Positions 35,141 to 43,889 of a stretch of DNA of 64,000 nt are shown here, piece by piece. Under the pieces are notes generated by a model, which searched no databases, was not told the DNA's origin, and saw only the letters and a program-made list of their open reading frames with translations. This DNA is from Actinomycetes bacterium (GTDB lineage Bacteria > Actinomycetota > Coriobacteriia > Coriobacteriales > Eggerthellaceae). The stretch covers positions 1 through 64,000 of the forward strand of contig JAEWQO010000098.1 of assembly GCA_023460315.1 (NCBI GenBank). The letters run 5' to 3'. Each line of letters begins with the position of its first letter. Position 1 is the stretch's first letter. The position numbers and the translations under genes are program-made.

Positions 35141-36250
35141 TTACCATGGCCGGACGATGATCATGTCCGGCTGAATTGAGGAAACGCAGACATTTTGTCC
35201 CTTTTGAGGTGCATGGATCATCTGTCCCCCGCCGATGTAAATCCCACAATGGGTCCCGCTCGTACAGATATCGCCTGGCTGGGGATCGCTGACTTGAGGA
35301 TAGGTCATGAAGGTATCGGTTGTGCCCAAGCGCGAGAAACTGCCCGTCACCGCATAGCTCACCAACCCGGAACAGTCAAACGAATAGGGACCGACCTCGC
35401 CCCAGCCGTACGGCAATCCAATGCACCCATAGGCGCGGTCGACGATGGCATTGCCCGTAACAGGGCTGTAGGAAGGACCTCCCGAGGAAGCGCCTGTCCC
35501 CGTGCTGCCGTTGTCGCCCTCATGCTGGTTGCCGGAATTGTTATTGCCAGCATTGTTGGCCGAGGCTTCCACCACCGCTTGAGCTTGCGAGGCGTTTGCG
35601 GCTTCCTGGGCAGCGCGCTCCTCTTCAAGCAAAGCAGCCGCTTCAGAGCTCAAGGCATCGTAGGTCGCCTGCATGGACGCGACCGTCATCTGAGCCTCAT
35701 CCTGTATGCGTTTGGCCTCGTCAGCTTTTTGGACGGCGACACTTTGCTCCTCCGCATAGACGGCCTCCTGCTCCTGCACTTCGGCCCGCAGGTCCTTCGT
35801 CTGTTGAACGAGATCAGCATCACCCTGATTGATATGGTTGAGCATGTCCCAGTTGGAAGCGAATGCCTGGAACGTGGCCGAGCCAAACAGCAGATCGAGC
35901 ATGGTGCTGTTGCCGGTCCGATACATGCTGCGAACACGCTGGCTCAGACGGTCCTGCAAATCGCCTATCTTGTCGTTGGCCTCTCCGATACGCGCCTTCG
36001 CTTCGTCACACCGAGCCTCAGCTTCCTGCTGCGACTGTTGGGCGGCATAGTAGTTGTTCGACGCCTCATTGAGCTTGACCTGCATGGAGTTGAGGGAGGC
36101 AAGGGCCGCCTGGGCTTCGGCCTGTTTCTCGTTTGAAGAGGGATCCGCAAGCGCAAGGGGCGGTATCGCGAGCGACAGGGAAAGGACAGCGGCAGCAATG
36201 ACGACAAGCAAGCCTTTGAAGTGCGGCCGCGCAGAATGTTGCTCTTGCAT
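35141..36250 (-). CDS. secreted coiled-coil NlpC/P60 peptidoglycan hydrolase
   Basis: 369 aa from ATG 36250 (GGAGG 7 nt upstream). A signal peptide (LLVVIAAAVLSLSLAIPPLALA) is followed by ~190 residues of Glu/Gln/Ala-rich coiled coil (about residues 30-220), a Gly/Ser/Asn-rich linker, then an NlpC/P60 domain (about 255-369). The catalytic Cys is in FDCSGLVSY and the His in HCGIYIGGG; a second polar/His position lies in MIHAP. It should cut peptide stems in peptidoglycan outside the cell, with activity held in check by the coiled coil, as in PcsB/RipA-like proteins (inference). Confidence 0.93.
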   Translation of the reverse strand: MQEQHSARPHFKGLLVVIAAAVLSLSLAIPPLALADPSSNEKQAEAQAALASLNSMQVKLNEASNNYYAAQQSQQEAEARCDEAKARIGEANDKIGDLQDRLSQRVRSMYRTGNSTMLDLLFGSATFQAFASNWDMLNHINQGDADLVQQTKDLRAEVQEQEAVYAEEQSVAVQKADEAKRIQDEAQMTVASMQATYDALSSEAAALLEEERAAQEAANASQAQAVVEASANNAGNNNSGNQHEGDNGSTGTGASSGGPSYSPVTGNAIVDRAYGCIGLPYGWGEVGPYSFDCSGLVSYAVTGSFSRLGTTDTFMTYPQVSDPQPGDICTSGTHCGIYIGGGQMIHAPQKGQNVCVSSIQPDMIIVRPW

Positions 36251-36473
36251 GGGAACCTCCCTGTTCCTTGGCACCAATCTGTTCGCAAGTTTACCAGAAC
36301 AGGCCGCAAAGCTGCCAAAGTGAAACCTTGCCACAACCGCAACGCCAGGGACAGACCGGCTGCAACACGTCAACCGGCCCCAGACGAAGCCGCCTTCTCC
36401 AGCTTTCCGAGGAGGCCCTTGACTGCGCAGCACGGTTTGAGCCGGTCTCCCCGCACCCGGTGCCTCGGAAAGC

Positions 36474-36950
36474 TCACCCGGCAAAACCCGTGTCAACGAC
36501 CCGTTGTTCGCCATCGGCGGCAGTGGTGGCCAGCTCGTCGCAGCGTTCGTTCTGAGGATGCCCAGCATGGCCTTTCACCCATACGAAATCAACCTGATGA
36601 GGCTCCTTGGCCAGCAGCAGACGCTTCCAGAGATCGGCATTCTTCACCGGATCTTTCTTCGCATTTTTCCACCCGCGCCTGAGCCATCCGTCGATCCAAT
36701 GCTGATTGAAGGCGTTGACCAGATACTGCGAGTCAGAATAGAGCGTGACGTCGCACGGATGGGTGAGAGCCTCCAGTCCCACGATGGCCGCCAGCAACTC
36801 CATGCGGTTGTTGGTGGTGTGCTCAAAGCCCTGGGAAAGCTCCTTGGCATGCAGGCTTCCTTGCGAGTCACGAAACTGGAGCACGGCCCCGTATCCGCCA
36901 GGACCCGGATTGCCCCGCGCCGCGCCATCGGTGTAGAGATCAACGTGCAT
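36474..36950 (-). CDS. rnhA: ribonuclease HI
   Basis: 158 aa. The four acidic catalytic residues are visible: D in YTDGAARGNPG, E in NNRMELLAA, D in YSDSQYLVN and D in NERCDELA. The conserved His of KGHAG is also present. It cleaves RNA in RNA-DNA hybrids (established). The start is ATG 36950; a TTG just before it at 36953 also fits the AAAGGA ribosome binding site. It lies 60 nt after metG on the same strand. Confidence 0.96.
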   Translation of the reverse strand: MHVDLYTDGAARGNPGPGGYGAVLQFRDSQGSLHAKELSQGFEHTTNNRMELLAAIVGLEALTHPCDVTLYSDSQYLVNAFNQHWIDGWLRRGWKNAKKDPVKNADLWKRLLLAKEPHQVDFVWVKGHAGHPQNERCDELATTAADGEQRVVDTGFAG

Positions 36951-37010
36951 CAAGCCGATCCTTTCGTCACGTGAGCCAGGAGCAAACGCCCGTCCCAGCC
37001 AATCAGCGAA

Positions 37011-39101
37011 TCAGTGGAGCTGGGAGAGATGCCGCTCGAAGAAATCAAAGCGGGGAGGCAGGACGCGGAGGGAGTGGCGGGCCTCGGAAAGCTCTCCGGC
37101 ACCACACAGCTCTTCGACGCTCTCGAAATCATAATTCCAGCTGAAAAACTCATCGAGATCGAAATTCAAATAGTCGCAGATCTTCTCGGTCCCCTGTGGC
37201 ACGGCAGGATGCATGAGCAGGGTTGCTATGCGCAACGAGTAGAACGAGTCCACAAGCACCTGACGGCGCTTCTCGCCATCATCCTCCAGTTCCGCTGCAC
37301 GAATCCCACTTGACCAGTACCTGTTGGCCCATCGGATGTAATCGTCCATGCAGGACATGTACGAGTGGAGTTCCACTCGATGCATGAGCTCGTCAACCTG
37401 GGCAAGCGCCCCATACGCTCGCCTCACCACTTCAGGAGACACGTCTCCCAAAGGAAGGTATCCCTCAAAATTTTTCTGCGCTTCATAGAAGCAGCTGCGT
37501 GCGAGCCGGTTGAACACATTGGTCAGCAGCACGCCCTCCTTGAGCACAGGATCGGCGACACGGGGATCGTCGCGCTTGGCATCGTCGGAATCGAATGCCT
37601 TGGGCTTGAATCCGACGGATTTCTGATCGAGTCCCAGCGCCAAAAAATGAGCCCGAAGCTGCTCAACGGTATAGTGCTCCAAAAGCTCGTCTGCCGTAGG
37701 AGGCTTCACGGCAGACGAGGACGAGGCCTTTTTGTTTCCAAAGAGAATATGATGATTTGCCACGAGACGCGTCTGTCGAAGCGGATGGTCCGTGTCGCCG
37801 GGAGTCAGAATGTCTCCGGGACGGATGGCTTCAACCAAGGCGGGCTGCGCGACGCCGTAGAAGTACAGATTGTCCTGCCCGATGAATTGATATATCTCAG
37901 AATCCTCCGAGCACCAGAATTCACGCCAGCTCTCACGAGGCAGGCCCATCTTGTCATTGACGGCCATCGTGAACGACATGGGAGCCCAGAGGCTTTCGGG
38001 CCAACACCACACGGTGAGTCCCTCGACCCCCTCGATGACCGGCGCCTTCACGCCCCATTCGATGTTGCCGGTGATCCGAAACGGCACCAGCGCCTTGCCG
38101 GTGCGAAACCGAATGCCGGCATGGGCAAGCACGTCCCGCGCCGCATCACGGGCCTCGATATCCGCGAACTCAATCGAGAAGCTCTGCTTGCCCTTCTCCG
38201 GCTCGTGCAGCTCATGGGGCGGGAGGTCCGAGACAACAGACTCGTACGCTTCGCGTTCGTCGTTTTTTATATAGGTGACAGGAGGAACGAGAAACTCTTT
38301 GACCGTCTGTGGGACGATGGCGCGCGTCTCGGGATCTTCCTCAAGCTCCGCGATGCGCTCTCGAAGGAAACCCGCAAAGCTGGGCAGGTCGAAATACCAA
38401 TTTTCCACGGGACGCATCTCGGGCGTGGTGCCCGTGATCGAGGACTTTGGCGCAATGAGATCCTCGGGAGAATACTGGTGCCCGAGATCGCACTCGTCAG
38501 CATAAGCATGCTCGGACTTGCATCCCTGCACGGGACAACGGCCAACCACCTGACGACCGTTGAGAAACGTGCCTGCCTCGACATCGTAGAATTGCAGGGT
38601 TGCGCGACGGTGCAGATGCCCGTTTTCGTGAAGCTTCCTGATGAACTTTTCAGAGATGGTCTGATGGACCTCGCCCGAATGGCCAATGCCGCTGCCCTCG
38701 TATATCGAGAGGCTGATGGCGTAGGCATCCAGAGTCCTTTTTTGCGCCTCATGGTTTCGCTGGACATAGTCGGCGATGGTGCCATCGAATTCCCCCGCCT
38801 CGACGAGTTTGCGGTATCCCTCGTCGATGGGAGACCCAAAGCAATCGGTTCCCGAGATAAAACGGACATTTTCCGAACCGATCCGATCACGCAGGAAACG
38901 GGCGAAGGCATCGGCAGGCACGAACACGCCGCCGATGTGTCCGAAGTGCAGCGGCTTGTTGCCATAAGGCATGCCAGCAGTGACGACGGCACGACGGGGC
39001 CATTGCACACGGCGTCGGCGCTCTCGCTGGAATCGCGTCTTGGAAGACTCGGGAGCGGGATCGTCAGACAGGGTTTCACCGTTATTGTGCGACGCCGGCA
39101 T
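37011..39101 (-). CDS. metG: methionyl-tRNA synthetase, variant KMSKS motif
   Basis: 696 aa, class I. The HIGH-like motif is in PYGNKPLHFGHIGGVF, zinc-binding cysteines lie in CPVQGCKSEHAYADEC, and GNIEWGVKAP and WCWPESLW are typical of the MetRS catalytic domain. The KMSKS loop reads FGNKKASSSSAV, so the second Lys is not conserved. A KKASSS-type variant occurs in a long MetRS subfamily in some Firmicutes and Actinobacteria (recollection), so this is probably a natural variant. The start ATG 39101 overlaps the end of sppA by 20 nt, with AAGGAG 9 nt upstream. It is translation-coupled in a rho-sppA-metG-rnhA train. Confidence 0.92.
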   Translation of the reverse strand: MPASHNNGETLSDDPAPESSKTRFQRERRRRVQWPRRAVVTAGMPYGNKPLHFGHIGGVFVPADAFARFLRDRIGSENVRFISGTDCFGSPIDEGYRKLVEAGEFDGTIADYVQRNHEAQKRTLDAYAISLSIYEGSGIGHSGEVHQTISEKFIRKLHENGHLHRRATLQFYDVEAGTFLNGRQVVGRCPVQGCKSEHAYADECDLGHQYSPEDLIAPKSSITGTTPEMRPVENWYFDLPSFAGFLRERIAELEEDPETRAIVPQTVKEFLVPPVTYIKNDEREAYESVVSDLPPHELHEPEKGKQSFSIEFADIEARDAARDVLAHAGIRFRTGKALVPFRITGNIEWGVKAPVIEGVEGLTVWCWPESLWAPMSFTMAVNDKMGLPRESWREFWCSEDSEIYQFIGQDNLYFYGVAQPALVEAIRPGDILTPGDTDHPLRQTRLVANHHILFGNKKASSSSAVKPPTADELLEHYTVEQLRAHFLALGLDQKSVGFKPKAFDSDDAKRDDPRVADPVLKEGVLLTNVFNRLARSCFYEAQKNFEGYLPLGDVSPEVVRRAYGALAQVDELMHRVELHSYMSCMDDYIRWANRYWSSGIRAAELEDDGEKRRQVLVDSFYSLRIATLLMHPAVPQGTEKICDYLNFDLDEFFSWNYDFESVEELCGAGELSEARHSLRVLPPRFDFFERHLSQLH

Positions 39102-40158
39102 CGCCGTTCAGCTCCTTCGCTGCTGCAACGATGTCGTCGGCCGACACGCTGCTCTTCGACAGGAGATCCAGCAGCGTGGTGAGGCTCGTCGAACTGCTTT
39201 GCTCGAGCGAGACCGTCTGGTATGAGGAGATGCCCGCAAGCTCGGCGGCCTTCGCAACGGCGTCTTCCTTGGTGCCGATCTCGTCGGCCAATCCATTGCT
39301 GACCGCATCCGTGCCCGTGAAGGTGAGTCCCGTGGCGAGGGCCCTGACCTCATCGACGCCCATGCCTCGACCGTCAGCGACGTTCGAGACGAACGTCTCG
39401 TTGATCTGGTCAACCATGTTCTGGTAGTAGGCGCGCTCCTCATCGGTGAGCGACCGTGTCCCATAGCTGGAATCTTTGGATTCTGCGCTGGTCACGTTAT
39501 CGATCGAGATGCCAAGCTTCTCCAGAAGCCCCGACAAGTCGGTCACCTGCATGGCCGTTCCAATTGCTCCGATGGCAGTGGTTTTGGCCGTGAAGATGTA
39601 GTCGGCCTGAGAAGATATCTCGTATGCCGCGCTCGCGTTCATCGAGGCGCTTGAAACGACAACGGGCTTGCCGGAACTCTCGGAAAACTCGCGCACATAC
39701 GTGGCCATCTCCTCGCCAGCCGTGGCGGTGCCGCCACCGGAGTTGACGCGCAGCACGACAGCCTTGATATGCGAGTTCTCCGCCGCACGATCAAGCTGCG
39801 CCTTCAGACCCTCGGGGCTCGATGTCGTTCCATCATACTGAATGGTGCCGTCTATGTTGATGATGCCAACGGCATCGTCAACGAGGAAGTCGACGTCCGA
39901 CGACGTCTCGGACGATCCGAGCGACGAAACGGATGACAACGCCGATGAACACGAGGTTATGCCCACCAGGACAAGCACGAACACAAGCACGACGGCAACG
40001 AGCGCGACAATCCAGCCATGGCTTTTCTTGGGCGGCTGTGGTGGATTGAGCCCGGGCTGTCCCCCGTTCGCAAAGCCCGTCGGCATGGCAGAGGACGGGT
40101 ATCCCCCGGGTTGTTGCCAGACCTGTTGTTGCCAGTTGTTCGGTTCCTGCTGGGTCAT
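39082..40158 (-). CDS. sppA: signal peptide peptidase SppA-like, S49 family
   Basis: 358 aa. A Gln/Pro/Gly-rich cytoplasmic N-terminus of ~45 residues is followed by a membrane helix (WIVALVAVVLVFVLVLVGI) and an S49 protease domain. The candidate nucleophile Ser is in SSASMNASAAYEI and the general-base Lys in SAESKDSSYGT, with LRVNSGGGTATAGEE forming the oxyanion region. SppA degrades cleaved signal peptides in the membrane. Start ATG 40158. It follows rho by 11 nt and overlaps metG. Confidence 0.9.
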   Translation of the reverse strand: MTQQEPNNWQQQVWQQPGGYPSSAMPTGFANGGQPGLNPPQPPKKSHGWIVALVAVVLVFVLVLVGITSCSSALSSVSSLGSSETSSDVDFLVDDAVGIINIDGTIQYDGTTSSPEGLKAQLDRAAENSHIKAVVLRVNSGGGTATAGEEMATYVREFSESSGKPVVVSSASMNASAAYEISSQADYIFTAKTTAIGAIGTAMQVTDLSGLLEKLGISIDNVTSAESKDSSYGTRSLTDEERAYYQNMVDQINETFVSNVADGRGMGVDEVRALATGLTFTGTDAVSNGLADEIGTKEDAVAKAAELAGISSYQTVSLEQSSSTSLTTLLDLLSKSSVSADDIVAAAKELNGDAGVAQ

Positions 40159-40169
40159 GATGCCCTCCC

Positions 40170-41840
40170 TTAGAATTCCAGCGTGCCGTCAGCTTTGCTA
40201 TGTTGGGCCTTCTTTGCCGTACGCAGCAAAAACTCCTGGTTCGTGCCCGTCTGCTTGAGCGATTTGATGAGCATGTCCATAGCACGTTCGGTATTGTTCG
40301 TGTTGGCGAGGATGCGGCGCACGGCCCAGATGAGAGGGGCCTCCTGAGGATCGAGCAGCAGATCCTCTTTGCGCGTGCCCGAGGCCACCGGGTCAATGGC
40401 GGGGAAGATGCGGCGATCCGCCAGATTTCGATCGAGCTTGAGCTCCATGTTTCCTGTGCCTTTGAATTCCTCGAAGATGACCTCGTCCATCTTAGACCCC
40501 GTGTCGACGAGCGCCGAGGCGAGGATGGTCAAGCTTCCCCCACCCTCGATGTTGCGGGCGGCACCGAGGAAACGCTTGGGCGGGTACAGCGCCGTGGAGT
40601 CAACGCCGCCGGAAAGAATGCGCCCTGACGCGGGCTGCGCGAGATTATAGGCGCGAGCGAGACGCGTGAGGGAGTCCAGCAGAACGACTACATCTTTCCC
40701 ACATTCCACCAGACGCTTCGCGCGCTCGATGACGAGCTCCGCAACGGCAATGTGGTTCTCGGTCGGCATGTCGAACGTCGAGGAAACGACTTCGCCCTTG
40801 ATGGAACGCTCCATGTCCGTGACTTCCTCGGGGCGTTCGTCGACCAGCAGGCACATAAGGTGCACTTCGGGATTATTGGCGCTGATGGCAGCCGCGATAT
40901 CCTTGAGGATGGTCGTCTTGCCGGCTTTCGGAGGGCTGACGATAAGCCCGCGCTGCCCCTTGCCAATGGGACTCACAAGATCGATGACTCGTGCGGTGAC
41001 AGTGGTCTTGCCGTGCTCCATGATCAGGCACTCGTCGGGATAGACCGGCGTGAGGTCGCCGAAACGCACACGCTTGCCACACTCCTCGGCCGGCACGCCG
41101 TTGATGGAGATGACCTTCTGGATGGCCGCGTATTTCTCATTCTCGCGAGCGGGACGCGTCCGCCCCGACACCACATCTCCCTTGCGCAATCCGTTTCGCC
41201 TGATGGTGGACAACCCCACATAGCAATCCGACTCGCTGGGCAAATAGCCCTGCGTGCGCAGGAATCCATAGCCATCGGCCAAGATGTCAAGCACGCCGGT
41301 AACCTGGATGAAGCCTTCGGCCTTGACGCAGGCGTTAAACACCGCTTCGACGAGTTCAGCCTTTTTAAGCCCTGTCACGTCGACGTCAAGCTCAGCCGCC
41401 TTGGCCCGCAGTTCTGCCACCTTGAGCTTCGCCAATTCCTCGCGGGACGTGCTCGGCTGGACCTCGCGGTTCTGCTGATTGCTGAACTGGCGACGCTGAC
41501 GCCGATGGTTGTTATTATTATTGTTGTTGTTATTGTTGTTGCCCGATTTGCCCGGATTTCCCTGCTTGCCCGAATTGTTTCGGCGAGGACCGCTGGCACC
41601 TGCGGAGTTTGCCTTCGCGTTCTGGCGGGAAGACGGGCCGGTCTGCACATTGGCCTTCACGCTCTTGCGCGGCGTACGCGAACCAGAAGCCGAAGCGTCC
41701 TTTTTGGCGGATGCCTGCTCCTGCTTCTCAGCGGTGGAGTCCTGCTTCCCCGCAGCCCGATCCTTCACGCTCGTCGAACGTCGCTTGGTTGGCGCGGAGG
41801 CTTTCACGGGAGCCGCTTCGCTGGTTGCTTCATTACTCAT
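40170..41840 (-). CDS. rho: transcription termination factor Rho with long N-terminal insertion
   Basis: 556 aa. The first ~150 residues are Lys/Ser/Ala/Gly-rich and include a run of 11 Asn, as in actinobacterial Rho extensions. The rest is standard: Rho_N (ELAKLKVAELRAKAAELDV), the RNA-binding cold-shock-like domain (DGYGFLRTQGYLPSESDCYV), Walker A VSPPKAGKTTIL, Walker B VVVLLDSLTRLARAYN and RILSGGVDSTAL (Q-loop region). The hexameric helicase terminates transcription (established). The start ATG 41840 overlaps the transaldolase stop by 4 nt (ATGA). The extension is likely disordered and RNA-binding (inference). Confidence 0.96.
   Translation of the reverse strand: MSNEATSEAAPVKASAPTKRRSTSVKDRAAGKQDSTAEKQEQASAKKDASASGSRTPRKSVKANVQTGPSSRQNAKANSAGASGPRRNNSGKQGNPGKSGNNNNNNNNNNNHRRQRRQFSNQQNREVQPSTSREELAKLKVAELRAKAAELDVDVTGLKKAELVEAVFNACVKAEGFIQVTGVLDILADGYGFLRTQGYLPSESDCYVGLSTIRRNGLRKGDVVSGRTRPARENEKYAAIQKVISINGVPAEECGKRVRFGDLTPVYPDECLIMEHGKTTVTARVIDLVSPIGKGQRGLIVSPPKAGKTTILKDIAAAISANNPEVHLMCLLVDERPEEVTDMERSIKGEVVSSTFDMPTENHIAVAELVIERAKRLVECGKDVVVLLDSLTRLARAYNLAQPASGRILSGGVDSTALYPPKRFLGAARNIEGGGSLTILASALVDTGSKMDEVIFEEFKGTGNMELKLDRNLADRRIFPAIDPVASGTRKEDLLLDPQEAPLIWAVRRILANTNNTERAMDMLIKSLKQTGTNQEFLLRTAKKAQHSKADGTLEF
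41507..41539. repeat. (AAC/AAT)11 triplet tract in rho
   Basis: Eleven consecutive Asn codons mixing AAC and AAT. Changes by whole triplets would alter the length of the Rho linker without breaking the frame. Confidence 0.75.
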
Positions 41841-42499
41841 GCGTTCTGCACTTTCTCCCAATCCTTCAGGAACGTATCGAGGCCACGGTCCGTCAGGGGA
41901 TGCTGCACGCACTTCTTAAGCGCGGCGAACGGCACGGTGGCGATATCGGCGCCCATGAGCGCCGCTTGCGTAACATGGTTTGCACTGCGAATCGACGCCG
42001 CAATAATCTCGACCTCATGGCCGAAATCGTAGGATCCCACGGCCATGACGACATCTTCGAGCTGCGAGAGCCCATCCTCGGCGATGTCATCGAAACGCCC
42101 AACGAAGGGACTGATGTAGCGGGCGCCCGCACGTGCCGCCATGAGAGCCTGCGGCACGCTGAAGCAGAGGGTCATGTTCACAGAAATGCCCTCGGAAGAG
42201 AGCTTTTTGGTGGCAGCCAGCCCTTCGATCATGGTGGGCACCTTGACGACGACGTTTGGAGCAAGGGCGGCCAGTTCTCGCCCATCGCGAATGATCTCGT
42301 CGCGCGTCATGGCAACGCTCTCGGCGGACACCGGCCCATCGACGATCTCGCAGATGCGCTTGATGTGATTGTGGAAATCAGCGAGTTTACCACCGGTCCG
42401 GGCATAGAGCGTCGGATTCGTGGTCACGCCGGCGAGCACGCCCCAGCTTGAGGCCTCCTCAATCTCGTCAAGGTCGGCAGTATCCAGAAAAAATTTCAC
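41837..42499 (-). CDS. fsa: fructose-6-phosphate aldolase/transaldolase-like protein
   Basis: 220 aa, the short TalC/Fsa form. FFLDTADLDEIEEA, GVTTNPTLYA, the Schiff-base Lys in NVVVKVPTMIEG, and ISPFVGRFDDI are all present. Enzymes of this size act either as transaldolase or as fructose-6-phosphate aldolase, which sequence alone does not settle. It starts at ATG 42499 behind AAGGAGGATACGGG, an excellent ribosome binding site. It is the first gene of a fsa-rho-sppA-metG-rnhA train. A promoter lies at 42671-42699, leaving a structured leader of about 165 nt. Confidence 0.92.
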   Translation of the reverse strand: MKFFLDTADLDEIEEASSWGVLAGVTTNPTLYARTGGKLADFHNHIKRICEIVDGPVSAESVAMTRDEIIRDGRELAALAPNVVVKVPTMIEGLAATKKLSSEGISVNMTLCFSVPQALMAARAGARYISPFVGRFDDIAEDGLSQLEDVVMAVGSYDFGHEVEIIAASIRSANHVTQAALMGADIATVPFAALKKCVQHPLTDRGLDTFLKDWEKVQNA

Positions 42500-42670
42500 C
42501 CGTATCCTCCTTATGGTCAGGTGTTTTTGACATATTGACGCGTGAAAGCACGCATGGTATCCGTGTGGGGTTCAAGATGATAAGGCTTTTTCTTTCTTGG
42601 TTGACCCGCATTTCCCAAAGGGAGCACGACTCATGGCTTTCCGCCGGTGCGGGGATTTGAACTGCGATCA
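42500..42670 (-). other. structured 5' leader of the fsa-rho operon
   Basis: Transcript region after the promoter at 42671-42699. Near its 5' end CCCGCA and TGCGGG arms (about 42651 and 42607) enclose GGC-GGAAA-GCC and TCCC-TTT-GGGA hairpins, a compact multi-stem shape. The remaining ~100 nt to the gene are less structured. No known riboswitch class was recognised. It could be an autoregulatory or Rho-linked leader (inference). Confidence 0.4.
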
Positions 42671-42699
42671 TAGTAGCGCATGTCAATCCATCGTTCAAG
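42671..42699 (-). promoter_or_regulatory. promoter of the fsa-rho operon
   Basis: On the minus strand, TTGAAC (42699-42694), 17-nt spacer, TACTAT (42676-42671). It lies in the gap after hisI, making the fsa-rho train independent of the his operon. Confidence 0.6.
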
Positions 42700-42768
42700 C
42701 ACAAACCAGCATCGATCATGCAATTGCAACGGAGCGGAAGGAAACGGAGCAATTTCCCCTCCCAACGC

Positions 42769-43128
42769 TCAATCCCCAAAACGTCCGATGCTCCGGTAAA
42801 AGCACGTGCGTTCGCCCGTGTGACAAGCAGGCCCAGCAGGATGCACGAGGGCGAGCAACGTGTCGGCGTCGCAATCATAGCGCAGCTCGACAAGCTTCTG
42901 CACGTTCCCGGACGTGGCACCTTTATGCCATAGCTCGTGACGGCTGCGCGACCAAAACACCATCTCGCCGCACTCGACCGTGAGGGCGAGCGAATCGGCG
43001 CTCATCCAAGCCATCATGAGCACGTCCCCCGTCTCCTCGTCCTGCACAATGCAGGGCACAAGGCCTTGCTCGTTGTAGGCGAGATCAGGCACATTCACAA
43101 TGGTTCCTTCCGTTGGGGAGCCCTTCAC
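42769..43128 (-). CDS. hisI: phosphoribosyl-AMP cyclohydrolase
   Basis: 119 aa. MMAWMSADSLALT, MVFWSRSRHELWHKGATSGN and the metal-site residues DCDADTLLALVHPAGPACHTG are diagnostic for HisI. It opens the purine ring of phosphoribosyl-AMP, the third step of histidine synthesis. GTG start at 43128 overlaps the hisF stop by 4 nt. There is no HisE (pyrophosphohydrolase) domain fused behind it and none follows, so step two must be encoded elsewhere. Confidence 0.96.
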   Translation of the reverse strand: MKGSPTEGTIVNVPDLAYNEQGLVPCIVQDEETGDVLMMAWMSADSLALTVECGEMVFWSRSRHELWHKGATSGNVQKLVELRYDCDADTLLALVHPAGPACHTGERTCFYRSIGRFGD

Positions 43129-43889
43129 ATTCTCACCGGTATTCCCTGTCCGCGCATATGTTCCTTCACCTGGCGTATAGTGAGTTCTCCAAAGTGGAAC
43201 ACGCTGGCCGCCAGCACGGCATCCGCCTCCCCCTCGATAATGCCTTCGGCAAAATGCTCAAGCTTTCCCACGCCCCCCGAGGCTATGACGGGAATGTCGA
43301 CGGCACGAGCGACGGCACGGGTGAGGGCACAGTCAAAGCCATCGCGGCCGCCATCGCGATCCATGCTCGTGAGCAGTATCTCCCCCGCCCCGCGGCGAGC
43401 CGCCTCATGTGCCCATTCGACGGCATCGAGCCCCGTGGCCGTCCGGCCGCCGTGCACATAGACTTCCCATTTATTGGGATTTCCCCTCACCTGTTTTGCA
43501 TCGATGGCGCAGAGGATGGCCTGAGTCCCAAAGGCGGAAGCGGCCTCGGTGATGAGCGCGGGATGGGCGACCGCGGCCGAGTTCACCGACACCTTGTCGG
43601 CGCCTGCGGCCACCATCCTGCGTATATCGGCGACGCTGCGAAAGCCGCCACCGACACAGTAGGGAAGATGCAGCTCCTCACTCGCCCGGCTGGCAAGCTC
43701 CACCGTCGTGGCACGGTCGTCGCTCGTGGCGGTGATATCCAGAAAGATGACCTCGTCGGCCCTCTGATCGTCGTAGCGCTGAGCGAGCTCGATCGGATCT
43801 CCCGCATCGCGCAGGTTCACGAACCCGACGCCTTTGACCACTCGTCCGTCTTTGACATCCATGCAGGGAATCACGCGTTTCGCAAGCAT
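43125..43889 (-). CDS. hisF: imidazole glycerol phosphate synthase cyclase subunit
   Basis: 254 aa. LAKRVIPCMDVKDGRVVKGV at the N-terminus has the catalytic Asp, the second catalytic Asp lies in LLTSMDRDGGRDGFD, and the phosphate sites are in VNSAAVAHP and ASGGVGKLEHF. With HisH it forms imidazole glycerol phosphate and AICAR. ATG 43889 has GGGAGG 5-7 nt upstream; it starts inside the end of hisA, a 19-nt overlap. Confidence 0.97.
   Translation of the reverse strand: MLAKRVIPCMDVKDGRVVKGVGFVNLRDAGDPIELAQRYDDQRADEVIFLDITATSDDRATTVELASRASEELHLPYCVGGGFRSVADIRRMVAAGADKVSVNSAAVAHPALITEAASAFGTQAILCAIDAKQVRGNPNKWEVYVHGGRTATGLDAVEWAHEAARRGAGEILLTSMDRDGGRDGFDCALTRAVARAVDIPVIASGGVGKLEHFAEGIIEGEADAVLAASVFHFGELTIRQVKEHMRGQGIPVRM

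Noticed and set aside
42640..42670. GATTTGAAC, which resembles an antisense tRNA T-loop
   Set aside because: The flanking 5-nt stems do not pair and no D or anticodon arm can be built; better explained as the start of the fsa-rho leader.
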